From contig NW_005434575.1 in assembly GCF_000315625.1 (NCBI RefSeq), positions 152,620 to 209,225 of the forward strand: 56,606 nt of DNA. The letters are read 5' to 3'. The notes beneath the pieces were generated by a model. The model ran no database searches. It was not told where the DNA came from and worked only from the letters and a program-made list of their open reading frames with translations. Position numbers and translations under genes: made by a program. This stretch comes from Guillardia theta CCMP2712. Its lineage: Eukaryota > Cryptophyceae > Pyrenomonadales > Geminigeraceae. Positions 41,226-53,032 of the stretch are shown piece by piece (position 1 is the first letter of the stretch; each line of letters begins with the position of its first letter).

Positions 41226-44200
41226 TCACGGCGGAGGAGCTTGCAAGTAGGTCACGGCTTCTTCCGACTGGCTTCCTTGAAACTCCCAGTCCCACTCCAG
41301 CGGCGCTCGCCACTTCCCGCTCGACACGGGGCACGCGTACATCCAACGGTCGTAGAGAGGATTTCCCAGCTGCGCACTCGTGACTCGACCAGTCGCGGTG
41401 CACTCGCGGGTAGGGTTGCCATTGACGCGCATCCTCGTGAGGACATCGAGAGCTCGCCGCTTGCCCGGGTTGGCGTCGCTCGATCCTGCTGGCGGTGATC
41501 AGAGGAGAAGCGAGGGAGGGGAGGGGAGGGGGGCAACTGACAGCCGAGGGGGAGGCGGCGAGTAAGCAAGTGGACAGTGAGGGAGGAAGGAAAACAGTAA
41601 GAAGGGAATGAACGGGAAGGGAGGGAGAGAGGAGGGCGAGCAAGAGGCATATAAGCCTAGTACCTCCCGTGAGCTCCTCTGCCGTGTATTCATCGAAGGT
41701 TCTCTTCTTCTCGAGGGGCTTGAACGGAAGTCCGTGGGTTTGAACTGTGTCATCCTAGGTGGAATCAGCGCGAACCTGGTCGACCAGTCGAGTACCTGTC
41801 GGTCGATCAAGTCCATCTTGTAATATCCACAAGCTTTCGAAAGGAATCCTGAAGAATTCCAAACGCCTCACTCTAGAGCACAGGTCAAACTGCTCATGGA
41901 CAATTACCTGGTTGCGGCATCGCCAGGCACAAGAAATTCTGAAGGGACTGCAGCAGTATCAGCCCCGATTCCGGCGATCTTCAAGCTCACCTCCTGATCA
42001 AACCCTGGCTTCGAGAAACGCGCGTTCAACTTCTCTGGAAGGCCGATCTCGGGGTCAACCTGGCAGACGGGGCACATTCAGCGCACTAGTGAGATCAGGG
42101 TAGAACGGACCTTGTTCTGAGCCAGGATCTCCTTGAACATCCTGTGCTTGTCCGCTACCGTCTACGAGCATCCCGTCAGCACCTCGACCACTAGGAAGAT
42201 CCAGAGAGACCTGAGGGTTCTGCTCGGTACCGCTCGCATTCCTCGGGACTTTGTGAGCATTCAAAATGTTCTCGATGATCTTTCAAAGGGGGGGAGACAG
42301 AAGTCAGAGAGCAGGGGAAGGAGAAACAAGCAGACCTCGATCAGATACTTGATGTCAGACTCGTCATATGGGAGGGACGTAGTTTGAATGTCCGAGTCCA
42401 AGATCATGGTCGACGTCCCCATGTCGGTTCCCATGGGGTCCATGACGACGTCCATGCCTTTGGAAACTCATCAGTGAAAGAAGACCAGGAGCTTCAGTCG
42501 GATACTTGATAGGTCGTCAACAGGAGGGGGAGCGTGGACGGTGGGGGTAGGAGGTGGAGGAGGAGCAGCGACTGTGTTTCCAGAGTTGTCAGCTCCACTT
42601 GCGCTTGTGTCCTGAAAATCAAACAATCAAAGGGTCGAGTCATAGCTGCACCATCCCTTTGCCTCCTTCACCTTCGGCTCCTTCGGTTGGCTGTCCCTCA
42701 GCTGCATCAAAGATCAGCTGTGCATCGGATTGAGACAGAGAGACTGGCAGACCTTCTTCAGGTAGTAGCTCAACAAGTCTCGAGTGAAGGTCAGGGCCTC
42801 GGGATCCAGCAGGAAATATTTCCCAAACAGCATGCGAGAGGCAGCGCTGGTGTCGGCCCCACCCGCCTGCTGCGCTTGTCTCGACTTCTCACTCTTGATG
42901 ATGTTGGTAGTGGCATGCCTGGGACCCATCAGGTCAGAAGACATGCAGCGACTGGCTGGTGAGTACTTGAGATTCCAGACCGTCAACCCTACGATGCTTT
43001 CCCCCATGGTCAACATCATGTCGCTGCACAACGCCTGGGAGCCGATCAGAGATCCGACGGCCACTGGGCGACTTGCGGTCACCTTGAGCCTGCTGGTAGA
43101 TGCTGGCGAGACTCCAGCGTTCGCTGAAGAGAGAAGTCCGTGAGCAGGAGCAGAGCTGAGAGCGAGGAACATCCAGCACCTCGTTGGGCTGCCTGATCGC
43201 CTCGGGGCATGACCGGCAGTGCGAACCGGAAGCAGTCGAGGAGGTAGAAGAGGAGCAACCTTGCTTCTGAGGACGTGCACAAGAACTTGACAAGGTGTCA
43301 AAGCTTGAAAACGTCGCAAGAGTGAGAGCAGTGCTTTCCCACCTGGTGCTCAGCTGACATGGAGTGAATCTTGATCGTCATGATCTCGTAAGCATGACGG
43401 TAAAATCTTCGTTGCTGAAAGAGAAGTGGCATCAGTTCCGATGAGAAATCTCCTCTTCTCCCCTCCATTCCCCTCCCCTACATTATCTGGCATCTGCTTG
43501 TTGTTTTCACGAAGAAGCTTTACCACATTCTGAGAAATCATCAGCATCCTGTCGGCCGCATGCTCGGCTTAGATGCGGCAAGATAGGTTCCCACCTCCAT
43601 GATAGAGAAAGCCATCGGGTGCGAGGTCATGATGCCGCCAAGAGCAATCAGCGCGTCCCAGGCTTCGCTCAACTTCGCCAAGCTCACTTCAAGCTGATGG
43701 ACCTGGCGGGTACGAACAGTCACGGTCTACCTCTAAGAGCAGGTGTAAGCACAATGTGAGAAGCAATCGACTGAGGCGTTGCGGTCTTGTCGAGGGCCCA
43801 TGGGTGCGCCATCTCCACCACCTGCTTGCAGGCATGAGCCGACAATTTCAAGTCTCTTGCTTCTCTGCCTTGGCTCGTCCTGCGCTGTCCAAGAGGAGAG
43901 CGCAGTTGCCTGTTGGTGAGCTGCAGCCGTTGACGATACTTCCGAACACAGTCACGTGCGGATCATAAGGCGCTTGCTGATCAGAGATGTACAGTTAGAA
44001 TCATCTTGACAAAGATGAGATTGACCTGTAGGGAATCCAAAAATCGTGACTCGACTGATCCATCACTGTATCCGATGATGATATATTGACTGTCGAATGT
44101 GATGGTTATGTTGATAGGAGTCGTCCCAGCCGTGCACGCCAGATCTACACTGGTCTCCTTGCTCCATATCATAGCGTCCAACTTCATCATTCCAGTCAAA

Positions 44201-44839
44201 TAATGAGTTTCTCACAGCAACGTACAGCATACCTCAACCATGCTCGCGTTTGCTTGATTCACATTGGCAGACTTGCTGCGGTGCGACAGCTTCAATCGCT
44301 CTAGTCTGATGATGTCTTGCGAGCCAAACTCCGACGAGTTCCTTCCACCACCAGACACCGTCTGATAGATCAAGTACAACTCATCCGACTACATCAAGCT
44401 CCCAAGTCAGCAGTTCGTCAAACCTCGCGACCTCATTTGAGCACCTTGGTGGGATTGAAGCTCATCAAAAGGAGCTGAGGAGCTGCCCACTGCCCCTTTG
44501 ACAAAGGGAATAATCGGATATCGGACTTGAGCTGCGTCCTGGTGTGGGGAAAGGAAGTGACCTGGGGAGAGGATCAGATGAAAGTCATTCTCTGCCGTCC
44601 ACGACCTTGAGAGGATGAAAACGGCACTTGATGTAAAAGATGACAATTTGACTCTCGTCTGCAACTGCAATCATGAGAGCCTGAGGAATGAATCAAGTCA
44701 GAAATTCGTATCAGGGCTACTGGGAAATCTCAACCTTGTCTCGGATGATGGCAGTAGCCGACTGCACAAACAAGACCGCCTGGGAACAAATTTCAATCAA
44801 ATGGCGCATGATCATCATTGACATCATCATCATCATTGA

Positions 44840-44884
<45 letters not shown>

Positions 44885-45854
44885 GGACATGAAGAGCAAT
44901 AACTACTACAAGTACAAGATAACATCCATCCTCAGACCTGATTAGAAGTTGCTTCTGCGGAGCTTGACGAGCTAGTCGACCTCGCACTAGTCCTCACGAG
45001 ACTTTCCGGCAACTCCAGTGTGGAGAGCTGCGTCGACGCAGAGGCCCATTCGGTTCCATGGAGACTGTTGGACAGCTCCAGAAAGACTCGTGCCTCACCA
45101 TATCGGCTCAGGGCAAAGAAGCACAGGCAGCCTGGAGGCGTCTTGAACACAAACTCGCTGGATTTGGACTGGGCGTTCGCCTGCCCTTGCGGCGTCGGAG
45201 CATCCCTACGAGCAACGTCTCGTCGATACTTGCCGTCATACCCCTTGGTGTTCTGGCTGGCTGACTGCGTCTGCTGTGCGGCAGTTGCTGGGTTGCCGCT
45301 GGAGAAAGGTGGCGGAAGGGAGTAGACGGGGCCAGTGTTGAGCCAGTGCACGAGTTGAGTCGAAGAGAAACTGAGACGATGGTGCAGGACCCATCTGTTG
45401 ATCAACCCCTGCGAGCAGGTCAGGCATCGTCCGTTGGAGCATCACCTCCTACCTTCACAGGCTTCCACACGCATATGCAGCTTCGACTGTCCGCCGACAT
45501 CAGCACCAGACCCATCTGAGCTGGAGCCCAAGACAGATGAGAGATGTCATGCTCGTGTCCTCCGCAGAGCATGCTATGCCTCTCAGGCCTATCAACATGC
45601 AAGACATAGATAGAGGGCGAAGACGTGTATCCGAGCTTGCCTCTGTAACCCTGTGGCTTGTTTGAATTCATGGCGAAAGCGAGCAGCCCGTCATCACTCC
45701 AACAGCAGGCACTGACAACTTGTTTAGGGTCCATGAAAGGGCCATCGGGTGGAGGTCCAGGAAGATTGAGAGAATAAATTTCACGCATCGGCATCGTGAG
45801 TGGCGACTTGCTTAACGAGTTCTGATTTCCTTCAGATGCCCTTGTCACCTTCAC
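41226..45854 (-). CDS. WD40 protein, probable Mediator subunit 16
   Basis: Starts at ATG 45854 (or MPMREIY, 45794). First exons 45854-45465 and 45420 to about 44937. The end at 41226 follows exons at about 42455-42345, 42288-42190, 42170-42110 and 41500-41226. N-terminal blades include VSACCWSDDGLLAFAMN, HDISHLSWAPAQMGLVLMSA, LVHWLNTGPVYSLP, LMIAVADESQIVIFYIK and ITFDSQYIIIGYSDGSVES. The middle holds helical segments (LLDPEALTFTRDLLSYYLKK). The C-terminus has RECTATGRVTS and RWMYACPVSSGKW, the layout of the MED16 C-terminal zinc knuckle with some Cys lost. MED16 belongs to the Mediator tail and links activators to RNA polymerase II. Exons at about 42700-44700 are only partly resolved. A (CAT)n array at 44815-44883 lies in an intron. 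The MED16 name is moderately supported. Confidence 0.6.
44815..44883. repeat. (CAT)n microsatellite in an intron
   Basis: CATCAT runs broken by two CATTGA units, between the exon ending near 44937 and the exon ending CCATCATCCGAGACAAG on -. Confidence 0.9.
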
Positions 45855-46157
45855 CCCACCTCACAGCAGTTCCCCTGCTCTTGACTTGTTTAGCAATTCA
45901 GCTTGGTTCAGTTCGGTCAGTATCTCTCCCTGCTAGTTTCTGCCATCCTGTCCTCTCTCTGTCTCTCCTCTCCTCTCCGCTCTCTTCCATCATTTCCTCT
46001 CCTCTCCCCCATGAATTCTCCAATCCCCGCTCCTCTGATCACCCCTTCTACCACCACCCCCACCATTTCCAAGCCAGGAAACCAAGCCAAAAGTACCCGT
46101 GAACTTCGACGCTTGTCACCTACCCCACCCCCCCGAATGTCGCCCGTCTGGTCTCGG

Positions 46158-46242
46158 ATACTCACGGATACTCGTGGATACTTTGAGTTTTCCTTCACGG
46201 ATACTTTTTGGGATACTTTCGGATACCTTACGGATACTGTCT
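46158..46242 (+). promoter_or_regulatory. Iterated GGATACT boxes upstream of the collagen-like gene
   Basis: Eight copies of GGATACT/GGATACC in 85 bp, irregularly spaced by 1-15 nt, ending 11 nt before the start ATG. Many are preceded by AC or TC. They could be a promoter/5' UTR element or a decayed minisatellite. Confidence 0.55.
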
Positions 46243-46252
46243 CTTCGCTGCC

Positions 46253-47905
46253 ATGCATGCAAGAAACCCGCTGATGGGTGGAGAGGCAGGAGGGGAGGAT
46301 GGCAGACACAGCGATGGTGGGAGAAGGACCAGGAGATCGCTGGTGGCACTCGCCATAGTGGGAGCAGTTGCTCTCACAGCGCTCATGGCTCTGACCTGGT
46401 CACCCTCCAAGTCAAATGTAGTTGTCCTCGACGATGCGGAAGCCGAGGAAGCTGATGGTGGCGATGGCGGCGATGGCGGCGAGTACGGGGTCTCAGCCAC
46501 CTTGCAGCCTCGTGTGCTGGGCATCAAGCACTATCCTGATCCTCAGGGTATGCCGGATGCAGGACTTATCAAGAAGACAGTGGACATGGACGCGCAGTCT
46601 CTCTTCAGACTGAAGCTCTTTGCTAGGAAGCTGCACTCCCTCCGCCTGGAGTCAGATGATTACTCTAGGAAGTGGAAACGGCTGCTCACTCAGGCACGGG
46701 AGCTGGGTGTAGACACAACCTCGATGAAGATGGCCGTCAGTACCCTCCACCGCCCCATGGGATTGCCAGGGCGGCGAGGAGTACCTGGACCGCAGGGACT
46801 GCGAGGGTTGGAAGGACCTCCAGGACGAAACCTAGTTGGACCAAGAGGTGAAGAGAATCGTCTGCGCTATGTCCGCTGAGAGAGTCTCTCCAGGGCCCAT
46901 CGGATTCCCAGGCCTTCCTGGGGAGATGGTAAACAGTGCTTTTCTTCGCCATGATTGTTCCCTGTGGGCAACGAACCGCTGCGTGCGCTGACAAGAGTCT
47001 CAGGGAAAGCAGGGACGATCTGGAATGCCTGGACCAGCAGGGTACCCTGGACCTCAAGGGGTGGCTGGCAAGAATGGACAACCGGTTCATGTGCTACTTT
47101 CATAGACTGGTTGACTTATGGAGGAGCAGGGAACGCCGGGTGCAAGTGGTATGCCAGGGAAACCCGGCCCTGTAGGAGATACCGGGATAGCAGGTAGGCT
47201 GATGGAGTTGTTGTTGGTTCCCTGTGTTGACTCTGATCTTCCCTTCAGGACCACCAGGCAGGCCTGGTACGTGGAAGCTGTCAAGCAGTGTTGTAGTATG
47301 TTGAAGAAGCGCAGGCGTTGCGGGCCCTCCAGGTCCAGCTGGAGCCAACGGGGTCAACGGGGTCCCGGGTGTGCATGGTGAGAAAGATCCAGATAGGTTT
47401 CTTTAGAGCTAGTGTGATACTCAACCGGGCAACAGGTCCTCCGGGCCCGAAAGGGACCCCGGGAGTGACAGGCCTGCCGGGCCCGCAGGGCTTTCGTGGC
47501 GTGCGAGGCGTTCGTGGACCTCCTGGACCTCCGGGCCAAGCGGTATGGAGGTGTAGAGCTTGCATGCTGATGGCTGAACACAAATGCAGGGACCCGAAGG
47601 CTTGAAGGGGTTGAGGTAGAACCGTCCTTGTCAATCTGAGTTGGTCTTCTAAACTTGTTGTTTCTCTTGGATTGTGCGAGCAGAGGTCCGCTAGGATTTT
47701 CAGGTCTGGAACATTCTCGCATGCTGCTCTCACCATCTGAAGTCTTCTTGTCAGGAGCTGCCGGCCCCCCAGGCCCGCCTGGTCCACAAGGTTGTCGATC
47801 CCTTAAGACCCTTCTGGCCAACTGAACGAATGTTATGCAGGGCCTAAAGGGATGAGCGGAATTCCAGGCATACCAGGCACACAAGGAATTGCAAAATTTG
47901 TTTAG
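46253..47905 (+). CDS. Type II membrane collagen-like protein, 11 exons
   Basis: join(46253..46847,46894..46928,47004..47084,47130..47193,47249..47266,47315..47377,47436..47542,47590..47609,47684..47703,47755..47790,47841..47905), 367 aa, phases consistent. No signal peptide: about 30 residues precede one TM ([19 protein letters not shown]), so N-in/C-out. An acidic Gly/Asp stretch and a helical region ([20 protein letters not shown]), probably trimerising, come before the collagen domain. Gly-X-Y triplets start at [16 protein letters not shown] and run almost unbroken over ten introns to [18 protein letters not shown]. Examples: [38 protein letters not shown]. The only break is an extra Gly at the 47609/47684 joint. 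Several exons are only 18-36 nt. Pro is common in X and Y, so hydroxylation is plausible. Probably a cell-surface stalk or adhesion protein. Confidence 0.85.
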
Positions 47906-48138
47906 ACAAGCCTGCCTTCGCGAAGTGATAACACTTCTGTACAATTCTTGCGATAACCACTCAATACGGTCGTCGTCTCTTCTATTTTTTGTGGTGCGGA
48001 TGAAGAATAAATTTTCGAAGCAACTAAGTTATGGCCCAAGTTGACCTGCTAATTTCAAGCTCATGTTTCAAATAACCGCCAATCATCAGCCGCCGTGATT
48101 AAAATCTTTAGTGAATCAATTTTAACCATCTCCCGAAA

Positions 48139-49491
48139 TCACAGAAGCATTGTCCCTTGAACGGGCTTCGATTCCATGTCCTCTGACATCGTACCATCGC
48201 CTTCTTGCGTTGAACCTAGCATATTTACATTTGCTTTTCGACCTTCACCGTCCGAGTCGTTCCTGAACTGCATGCGATACGAATCTGACAGAGAATAGCT
48301 GCAAGAGCAAAGTCAACGGACGTGCTGAAGCAAACAAATCAATCATGTACCCGTTGCGGAAAGGAATCGGAAAGTTCGAGCTGCTTTCCAAATCATTGTC
48401 ATTCATCATCATCTCAGCGCATATCTGTCAAATGGCCAGACCTCGTTTCCAGCCTCTGTGAGCTGCTCTCCTCGCTCAGTCTGGCAGTGTCTGGCCGAAT
48501 CCGAATGTTGACTTGGAGCATCATGGCATCAAGGGACTACCCTCCAAGTCAACACATGTCCATCTTCTTACAAGTCAGCAGACCTGGCTTTTGAGCTCCC
48601 TCACTATGGAAGCTGCTTCATCTGGTGATGAGGATTTGACTTGAAACCTGCGCGTCAGGGTGGAATCAACCGGCTGGGAGACGACATGAAAGTAGAAGTA
48701 CGTAATTTCGGTGGCAGTCGAAAGCAAACGTCGACCACACTTTTCTCGCAGAGAAAGAATGCAAACGTCAGAGAGATCAACCTGATGGTGCGCATTCAGT
48801 CGAATAGTTCTCAAAGGTAAGTTCGAGGTACATTGCAAGTTGCAGCAATGGCTTCTATAAACAGATCTTGTTTCGCTTGAGTCCATGATGTTATGTTCAT
48901 GTCTGATGAGCCCAAGGGTGGTCAACTCAACTTCATGATTGTAGGAGATCAGTCACCTGATATCGTCACAGTACTTTGTATCCATCCATCTTTTGAAGTG
49001 GTGTAATTCCTTGGGGAGTCTTGCCAAATTTCTCGTTTCGGGCCCCTCCCGCTCAACCTGGGGCTGAACGGCACCTTGGACGAAGAGGTCGAACGTGGAC
49101 TGGGGATGGGGTCCTAGAAAATGTGTAAGGAGGCGAGGGGTGCGGGAGGATCCTGTCATGGGGAGGACCTCAGAAGGCAGTCTGAATCTTGGTGTGTGTG
49201 GCATATTGCGCAATTCCGCTGAGGACGGGTGTATCTTGGAGAAGAGCTCCCGTGGGGTACTGTTGTCAGGGTATCCGGCACTACGTGGGGTGTCAAGGTT
49301 CTTCATGGCTCCCATACTTCTTGGGGTTAAGATAGGCTTGAAATCTTGTGCCAAAGTGTCCGACGCCTTGCTCGTGGCGGAGGAAGGCTAGCGACTACGT
49401 GTCACCCCGCGGTCAACACATGACAAGGTTTGCCTACCGGAACGTGCACAACATTCCGTGGAGTCGCTGGCTCGATTTGAATATCTACCAT
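48139..49491 (-). CDS. Unknown 345-aa protein with PH-like segment
   Basis: Exons 49491-49438, 49387-48957, 48902-48584, 48424-48351, 48298-48139; all in phase, ATG to TGA. The first part is Pro/Ser/Thr/Arg-rich and likely disordered, with repeated TPR motifs (LTPRS, DTPRSAG, STPREL, HTPRF, RTPRL) that look like phosphorylation sites. It is followed by LARLPKELHHFKRWMD. The middle (RTIRLNAHHQVDLSDVCILS to RRFQVKSSSPDEAASIVREL) has the strand-strand-helix rhythm of a PH-like fold: the last segment is helix-forming and the basic strands come before it. The C-terminus is acidic. No family recognised; the PH idea is a guess from pattern. Confidence 0.7.
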
Positions 49492-51064
49492 TGAACGAGT
49501 CAGAGGTTCATGTGGCATCACTGTGCAACAATACTGCTAGCTGTCTTGTTCTTCGTCCAGCTCGATCGATTGTAATTAGAGCCAGCTTGCATGCCTGCAA
49601 AACTTTTCCTGCTTGACAAACAGGAACCAAAAGCTTCATCATTTTCTTCCTCGTTACACATGCACACCCCTGAGCAACGGGCGAATCACCCAAACAAGCG
49701 CAAGGTGGGAAAGTTCACTTTACCCCAATTCGGCTCGCTGCTTTGGATCGCCCCCATCTGACCGATTGAACTGTCGTCAACGCTTACAAGGACCTCTGTT
49801 CTCACTCGCAGTCGTGTCCGAGCTGCTGCTTCGTCAATCAAGCCCTGGACTTGAAAGACTTCTGGCGCTCCATGACATGCTAGAGATGTGTTGCTCTCTG
49901 GTGTATAAGGCTACGAGCTTCCAAAGAGTCCCAAGGGTTCACCTTCAACTTTTTGAAACTTCACTGTTTGCTTAACTCAGCTTGGAGATCGCAGAAGAGA
50001 AGTCCCATGCAGCGCAATCACTATCTCTGATCGCCTCTCATCGCCTACTGCTTCTTGTCAGACGCATTCTTCTGCATGGTCCTGACGGTTGCCCCAGCCC
50101 CACTCCGCCGGCTGCTCATGTCGCCTGTGGATGTTTCCCGCCCACCCCTGGTTCAACCACCTACCCCCCCCCCCCACTCAGCCATTACCATGTCACCCCA
50201 TCTTTTCCCCACAACATATAATTGAACCCCCCACCCTCAAAGTGACTTGGTTGACCGAGTACCCCACCCTTTACATCCACCCAGCAGCATCCGGTGCTCC
50301 TTTACACCCCTTTCTTTCTCTCGGCCATCAAGAGACCCTATCGACTACCCCCTCCCAACCCCACCATAAACACCGAGGGGACCCCGCCCCTGCTCGTCGA
50401 CGTGTGCCGACAGTAGGGGAGGGTAGTCCCTCGCACCCCCACCCCCCCAGCCTCCTTGACGGATCGGCGCGATGCTCTATTGTATGTCGGACCCCTACCC
50501 CCCTAGTCCTGCTAGTAGAGCCGCCCGATCAGCCGGGTTAAAAGCGACTGGTAACTTTCACCCGACACCACCCGACTCCTCAGTGCCAGCTCAGTCACTG
50601 GCCATCGCGGCCGCCGGGTCGCCCGGCGGGACCCGGAGCCTGAGACCGCCGAAGCCCCGCCGGCCGGGCGGCAGTAGGCTTGAACTTACTACGGTCCGAC
50701 CGGCAGCGCCGGGCTGGCCGCCCCCGCCGAGTCGGATACTAGGGCCCGGCCGTGTGACAGTGGCCCGGGATGGCACCGAGGCGAGTGCAAGATCGTCCGA
50801 CGGCCAGTGATGCACGATGGTCACTGTTACGGTAGGCTGAGGCGGCGGGTGATCGGACTCCAAGGCCCGCCGGAAGTCACCGTGTGCTCCAGTGCTGGCC
50901 CGGGAACCCGGATTCATGGATCATAGGCGAGTGATTCAACTGGAAACTTTCAAGCATCCCCCACAGCCTCGCCGGGAGGCCATACTTGTCGGCGGCGGAA
51001 GGGGCCGGCTGGCCATGTATATAGTAGTACAGGAATTATCATAGTATTGCAACCCTGATCGCCT
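49492..51064. other. Intergenic with C-rich tract and GC-rich repeat
   Basis: 50130-50460 is C-rich on + (runs of 5-12 C, ACCCCACC), the complement of the G-tract motifs seen elsewhere. 50580-50910 is a GC-rich block with CCGG, GGCCGGGCGG and GGTCCGAC, like those near 10600 and 40000. No gene seen. Confidence 0.55.
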
Positions 51065-53032
51065 CTACATTACAATGCAACGAGAACCCGAAACTTTCGA
51101 CCCGGGTTTTTTCGTCTTCATGCCCAGGACCGGATAGAACTCAGAATTCAGAGGCTCCAGCATAGCGTTCCCCGAGCTCATCCAGCCCTGGATCGACGAC
51201 TTTGAAAAGGCCTTGCGCAATTTCTTCATGGCCTCCCTCATCACATCATCGTTCGCAGGAAGCGGCAAGAATATCAGCGCGAACATGTAATCGTCTTCCG
51301 GCTTGAATGTCTTGTCAGGGTACAAAAGAGAGTAGAAATGATTCCTCTTGTAACAGCGTACATCAAAGCTCTCCGAACCCTCAAAGATTGCCGCAAAGTT
51401 TTGATTTTGAAGGAACTTTTTGATCTTCTGTTCCAGATCACCTTCGCTGCATTCCATGCATTCCGTTCGATTGATCTGTTTGTCCATGGGAGCAACCCAG
51501 ATGATATGCTGAGATTTCTCTTGACTGTGCTTCATTCGCTTGTTTTGCAAAGGTTTTATCTCAGTTTCTGGCAAAGCAGAACGCAATTTCTGAAACCAGA
51601 CTCCCATGGCATAGCCAACGAAAATCAGCATGCCTGCAATGTAGATGCATATGATTATCAAGATTCCTGGCAACTCAGCATCTGGCTCAACGCTCCACAA
51701 CGTTGCCACAACATTCTCTATGATTACCAAGATCATATTTCCGAAGCAGAAGAGGATGTACCAGTCGAGAATCGTCAGGTAGTTGATGGGAGGCAAGGCG
51801 CTGGACACCATGTTCTTGTAGGCAACCATAGTGAGTAGCATGACGAGGGTGACGCTGCAGCGATCTGCCAGTGCCGAAGGTTCGATCGCGAATGCCGCCC
51901 AACCGACGGTGGAACAAGTCGTGAGGGGCAGGGCAATATTCATCATCCACAGTGTAACTTTCCTTCGCAAGCTGATGGAAACAAGCAGCAATGAATATTG
52001 ATGACGCGATATGGATTGCTCCTCAGTGGTTGACGACTCCTCAAACAACATCTCACTGCCGACCGCATACTCAGCCCTCTGGATGAAGTTGTTGGTCTTC
52101 AGGCTCGAAGGATAACGGTTGTTCTTGTTCTTGACAAGCTTTACCTTGGTTGAATTTGATTGCACGTCGAAGATGTGAATCCTGTACCCTTCAGGCATCA
52201 TCTCATTCACTTCTCTTTCGATCTTCTCATTCCAATCCTGCAAGTGGGGAGCTGGACTGGAAACCTCCGGGTTGGGGATGATGATCCTCATGCTGAGAAC
52301 AGTCGATTGGGAGCCTTTCTCCACCTGCTGCTTGTTGGTGATCAGCACACCAACACACTTCTGTGCGCACTCTATCGCAGTGCGGAGCAGAGAGAAGACG
52401 CGATGACAGATATCTTGAATGTTGGTTCCAAGACCATCAGGGAAATCTATCCTCACCTTAATGTCCCTGAACATGCAGTCCATCGGCCACAGGCTGTGAA
52501 GACGGATAGTCAACAGCTGGTTGTCAAAGGGAAAGTTTGCCAACTCCATTTCTTCTTGAAGTGTGCATGTCAATCTCCATCTCATGCTGATGATGATAGG
52601 AGATGAAGAATCTCCCGGACTATCATCAAAACAGTGATACCAGATCTCGCTCTCGTTAATCGCCATGGCGTTGTCGATCACGAGACGTGGAGCAAAAAAT
52701 GCAGTGTTGGTGTCATCCTCCTTCAAGTACAGCTTGCCTTTCAACTGATTGGAATCCTCCGAGACATTGATGTCAAACAGCTCCTTCTTGACCTTTAACT
52801 CTTTCATCTTGTAGTCAGCCCATGATGCCTCGATGACCATGCATACGGTGAAGGATTGGTTCAACAAGGAGACCTCTACAAGCTTCTCGACGACTAGTCG
52901 TACCCTTACTTCGTGAATGATATCTTCAGTTGAATTCTTGCTTCGCTTCTCGTCAACTGGCTGATCTGCAAGCTTTGTCTCGGAGGTAGTTGGGGTGTTC
53001 TCGATCATTGAAGAGTCTGATATCTTGTTCAT
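51065..53032 (-). CDS. Pentameric ligand-gated ion channel-like protein
   Basis: 655 aa, one exon. Ligand-binding-type beta region about 40-200: FTVCMVIEASWADYK, FFAPRLVIDNAMAINESEIW, MRWRLTCTLQEEMEL, NFPFDNQLLTIRLHSLWP (the FPFDxQ strand). Then an insert of about 130 residues. Four TM segments start near 357: VTLWMMNIALPLTTCSTVGW, a second with CSVTLVMLLTMVAYK, then PPINYLTILDWYILFCFG (M3, with the P-x-x-Y-L-T-x-x-D motif of the family) and ILIIICIYIAGMLIFVGYAM (M4), separated from M3 by only about a dozen residues. There is no Cys-loop pair at the usual place and no signal peptide. A 170-residue tail follows M4, and the last four residues are CIVM, a CaaX-like box. Intronless like the 13031 gene. 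Confidence 0.85.
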   Translation of the reverse strand: MNKISDSSMIENTPTTSETKLADQPVDEKRSKNSTEDIIHEVRVRLVVEKLVEVSLLNQSFTVCMVIEASWADYKMKELKVKKELFDINVSEDSNQLKGKLYLKEDDTNTAFFAPRLVIDNAMAINESEIWYHCFDDSPGDSSSPIIISMRWRLTCTLQEEMELANFPFDNQLLTIRLHSLWPMDCMFRDIKVRIDFPDGLGTNIQDICHRVFSLLRTAIECAQKCVGVLITNKQQVEKGSQSTVLSMRIIIPNPEVSSPAPHLQDWNEKIEREVNEMMPEGYRIHIFDVQSNSTKVKLVKNKNNRYPSSLKTNNFIQRAEYAVGSEMLFEESSTTEEQSISRHQYSLLLVSISLRRKVTLWMMNIALPLTTCSTVGWAAFAIEPSALADRCSVTLVMLLTMVAYKNMVSSALPPINYLTILDWYILFCFGNMILVIIENVVATLWSVEPDAELPGILIIICIYIAGMLIFVGYAMGVWFQKLRSALPETEIKPLQNKRMKHSQEKSQHIIWVAPMDKQINRTECMECSEGDLEQKIKKFLQNQNFAAIFEGSESFDVRCYKRNHFYSLLYPDKTFKPEDDYMFALIFLPLPANDDVMREAMKKLRKAFSKSSIQGWMSSGNAMLEPLNSEFYPVLGMKTKKPGSKVSGSRCIVM

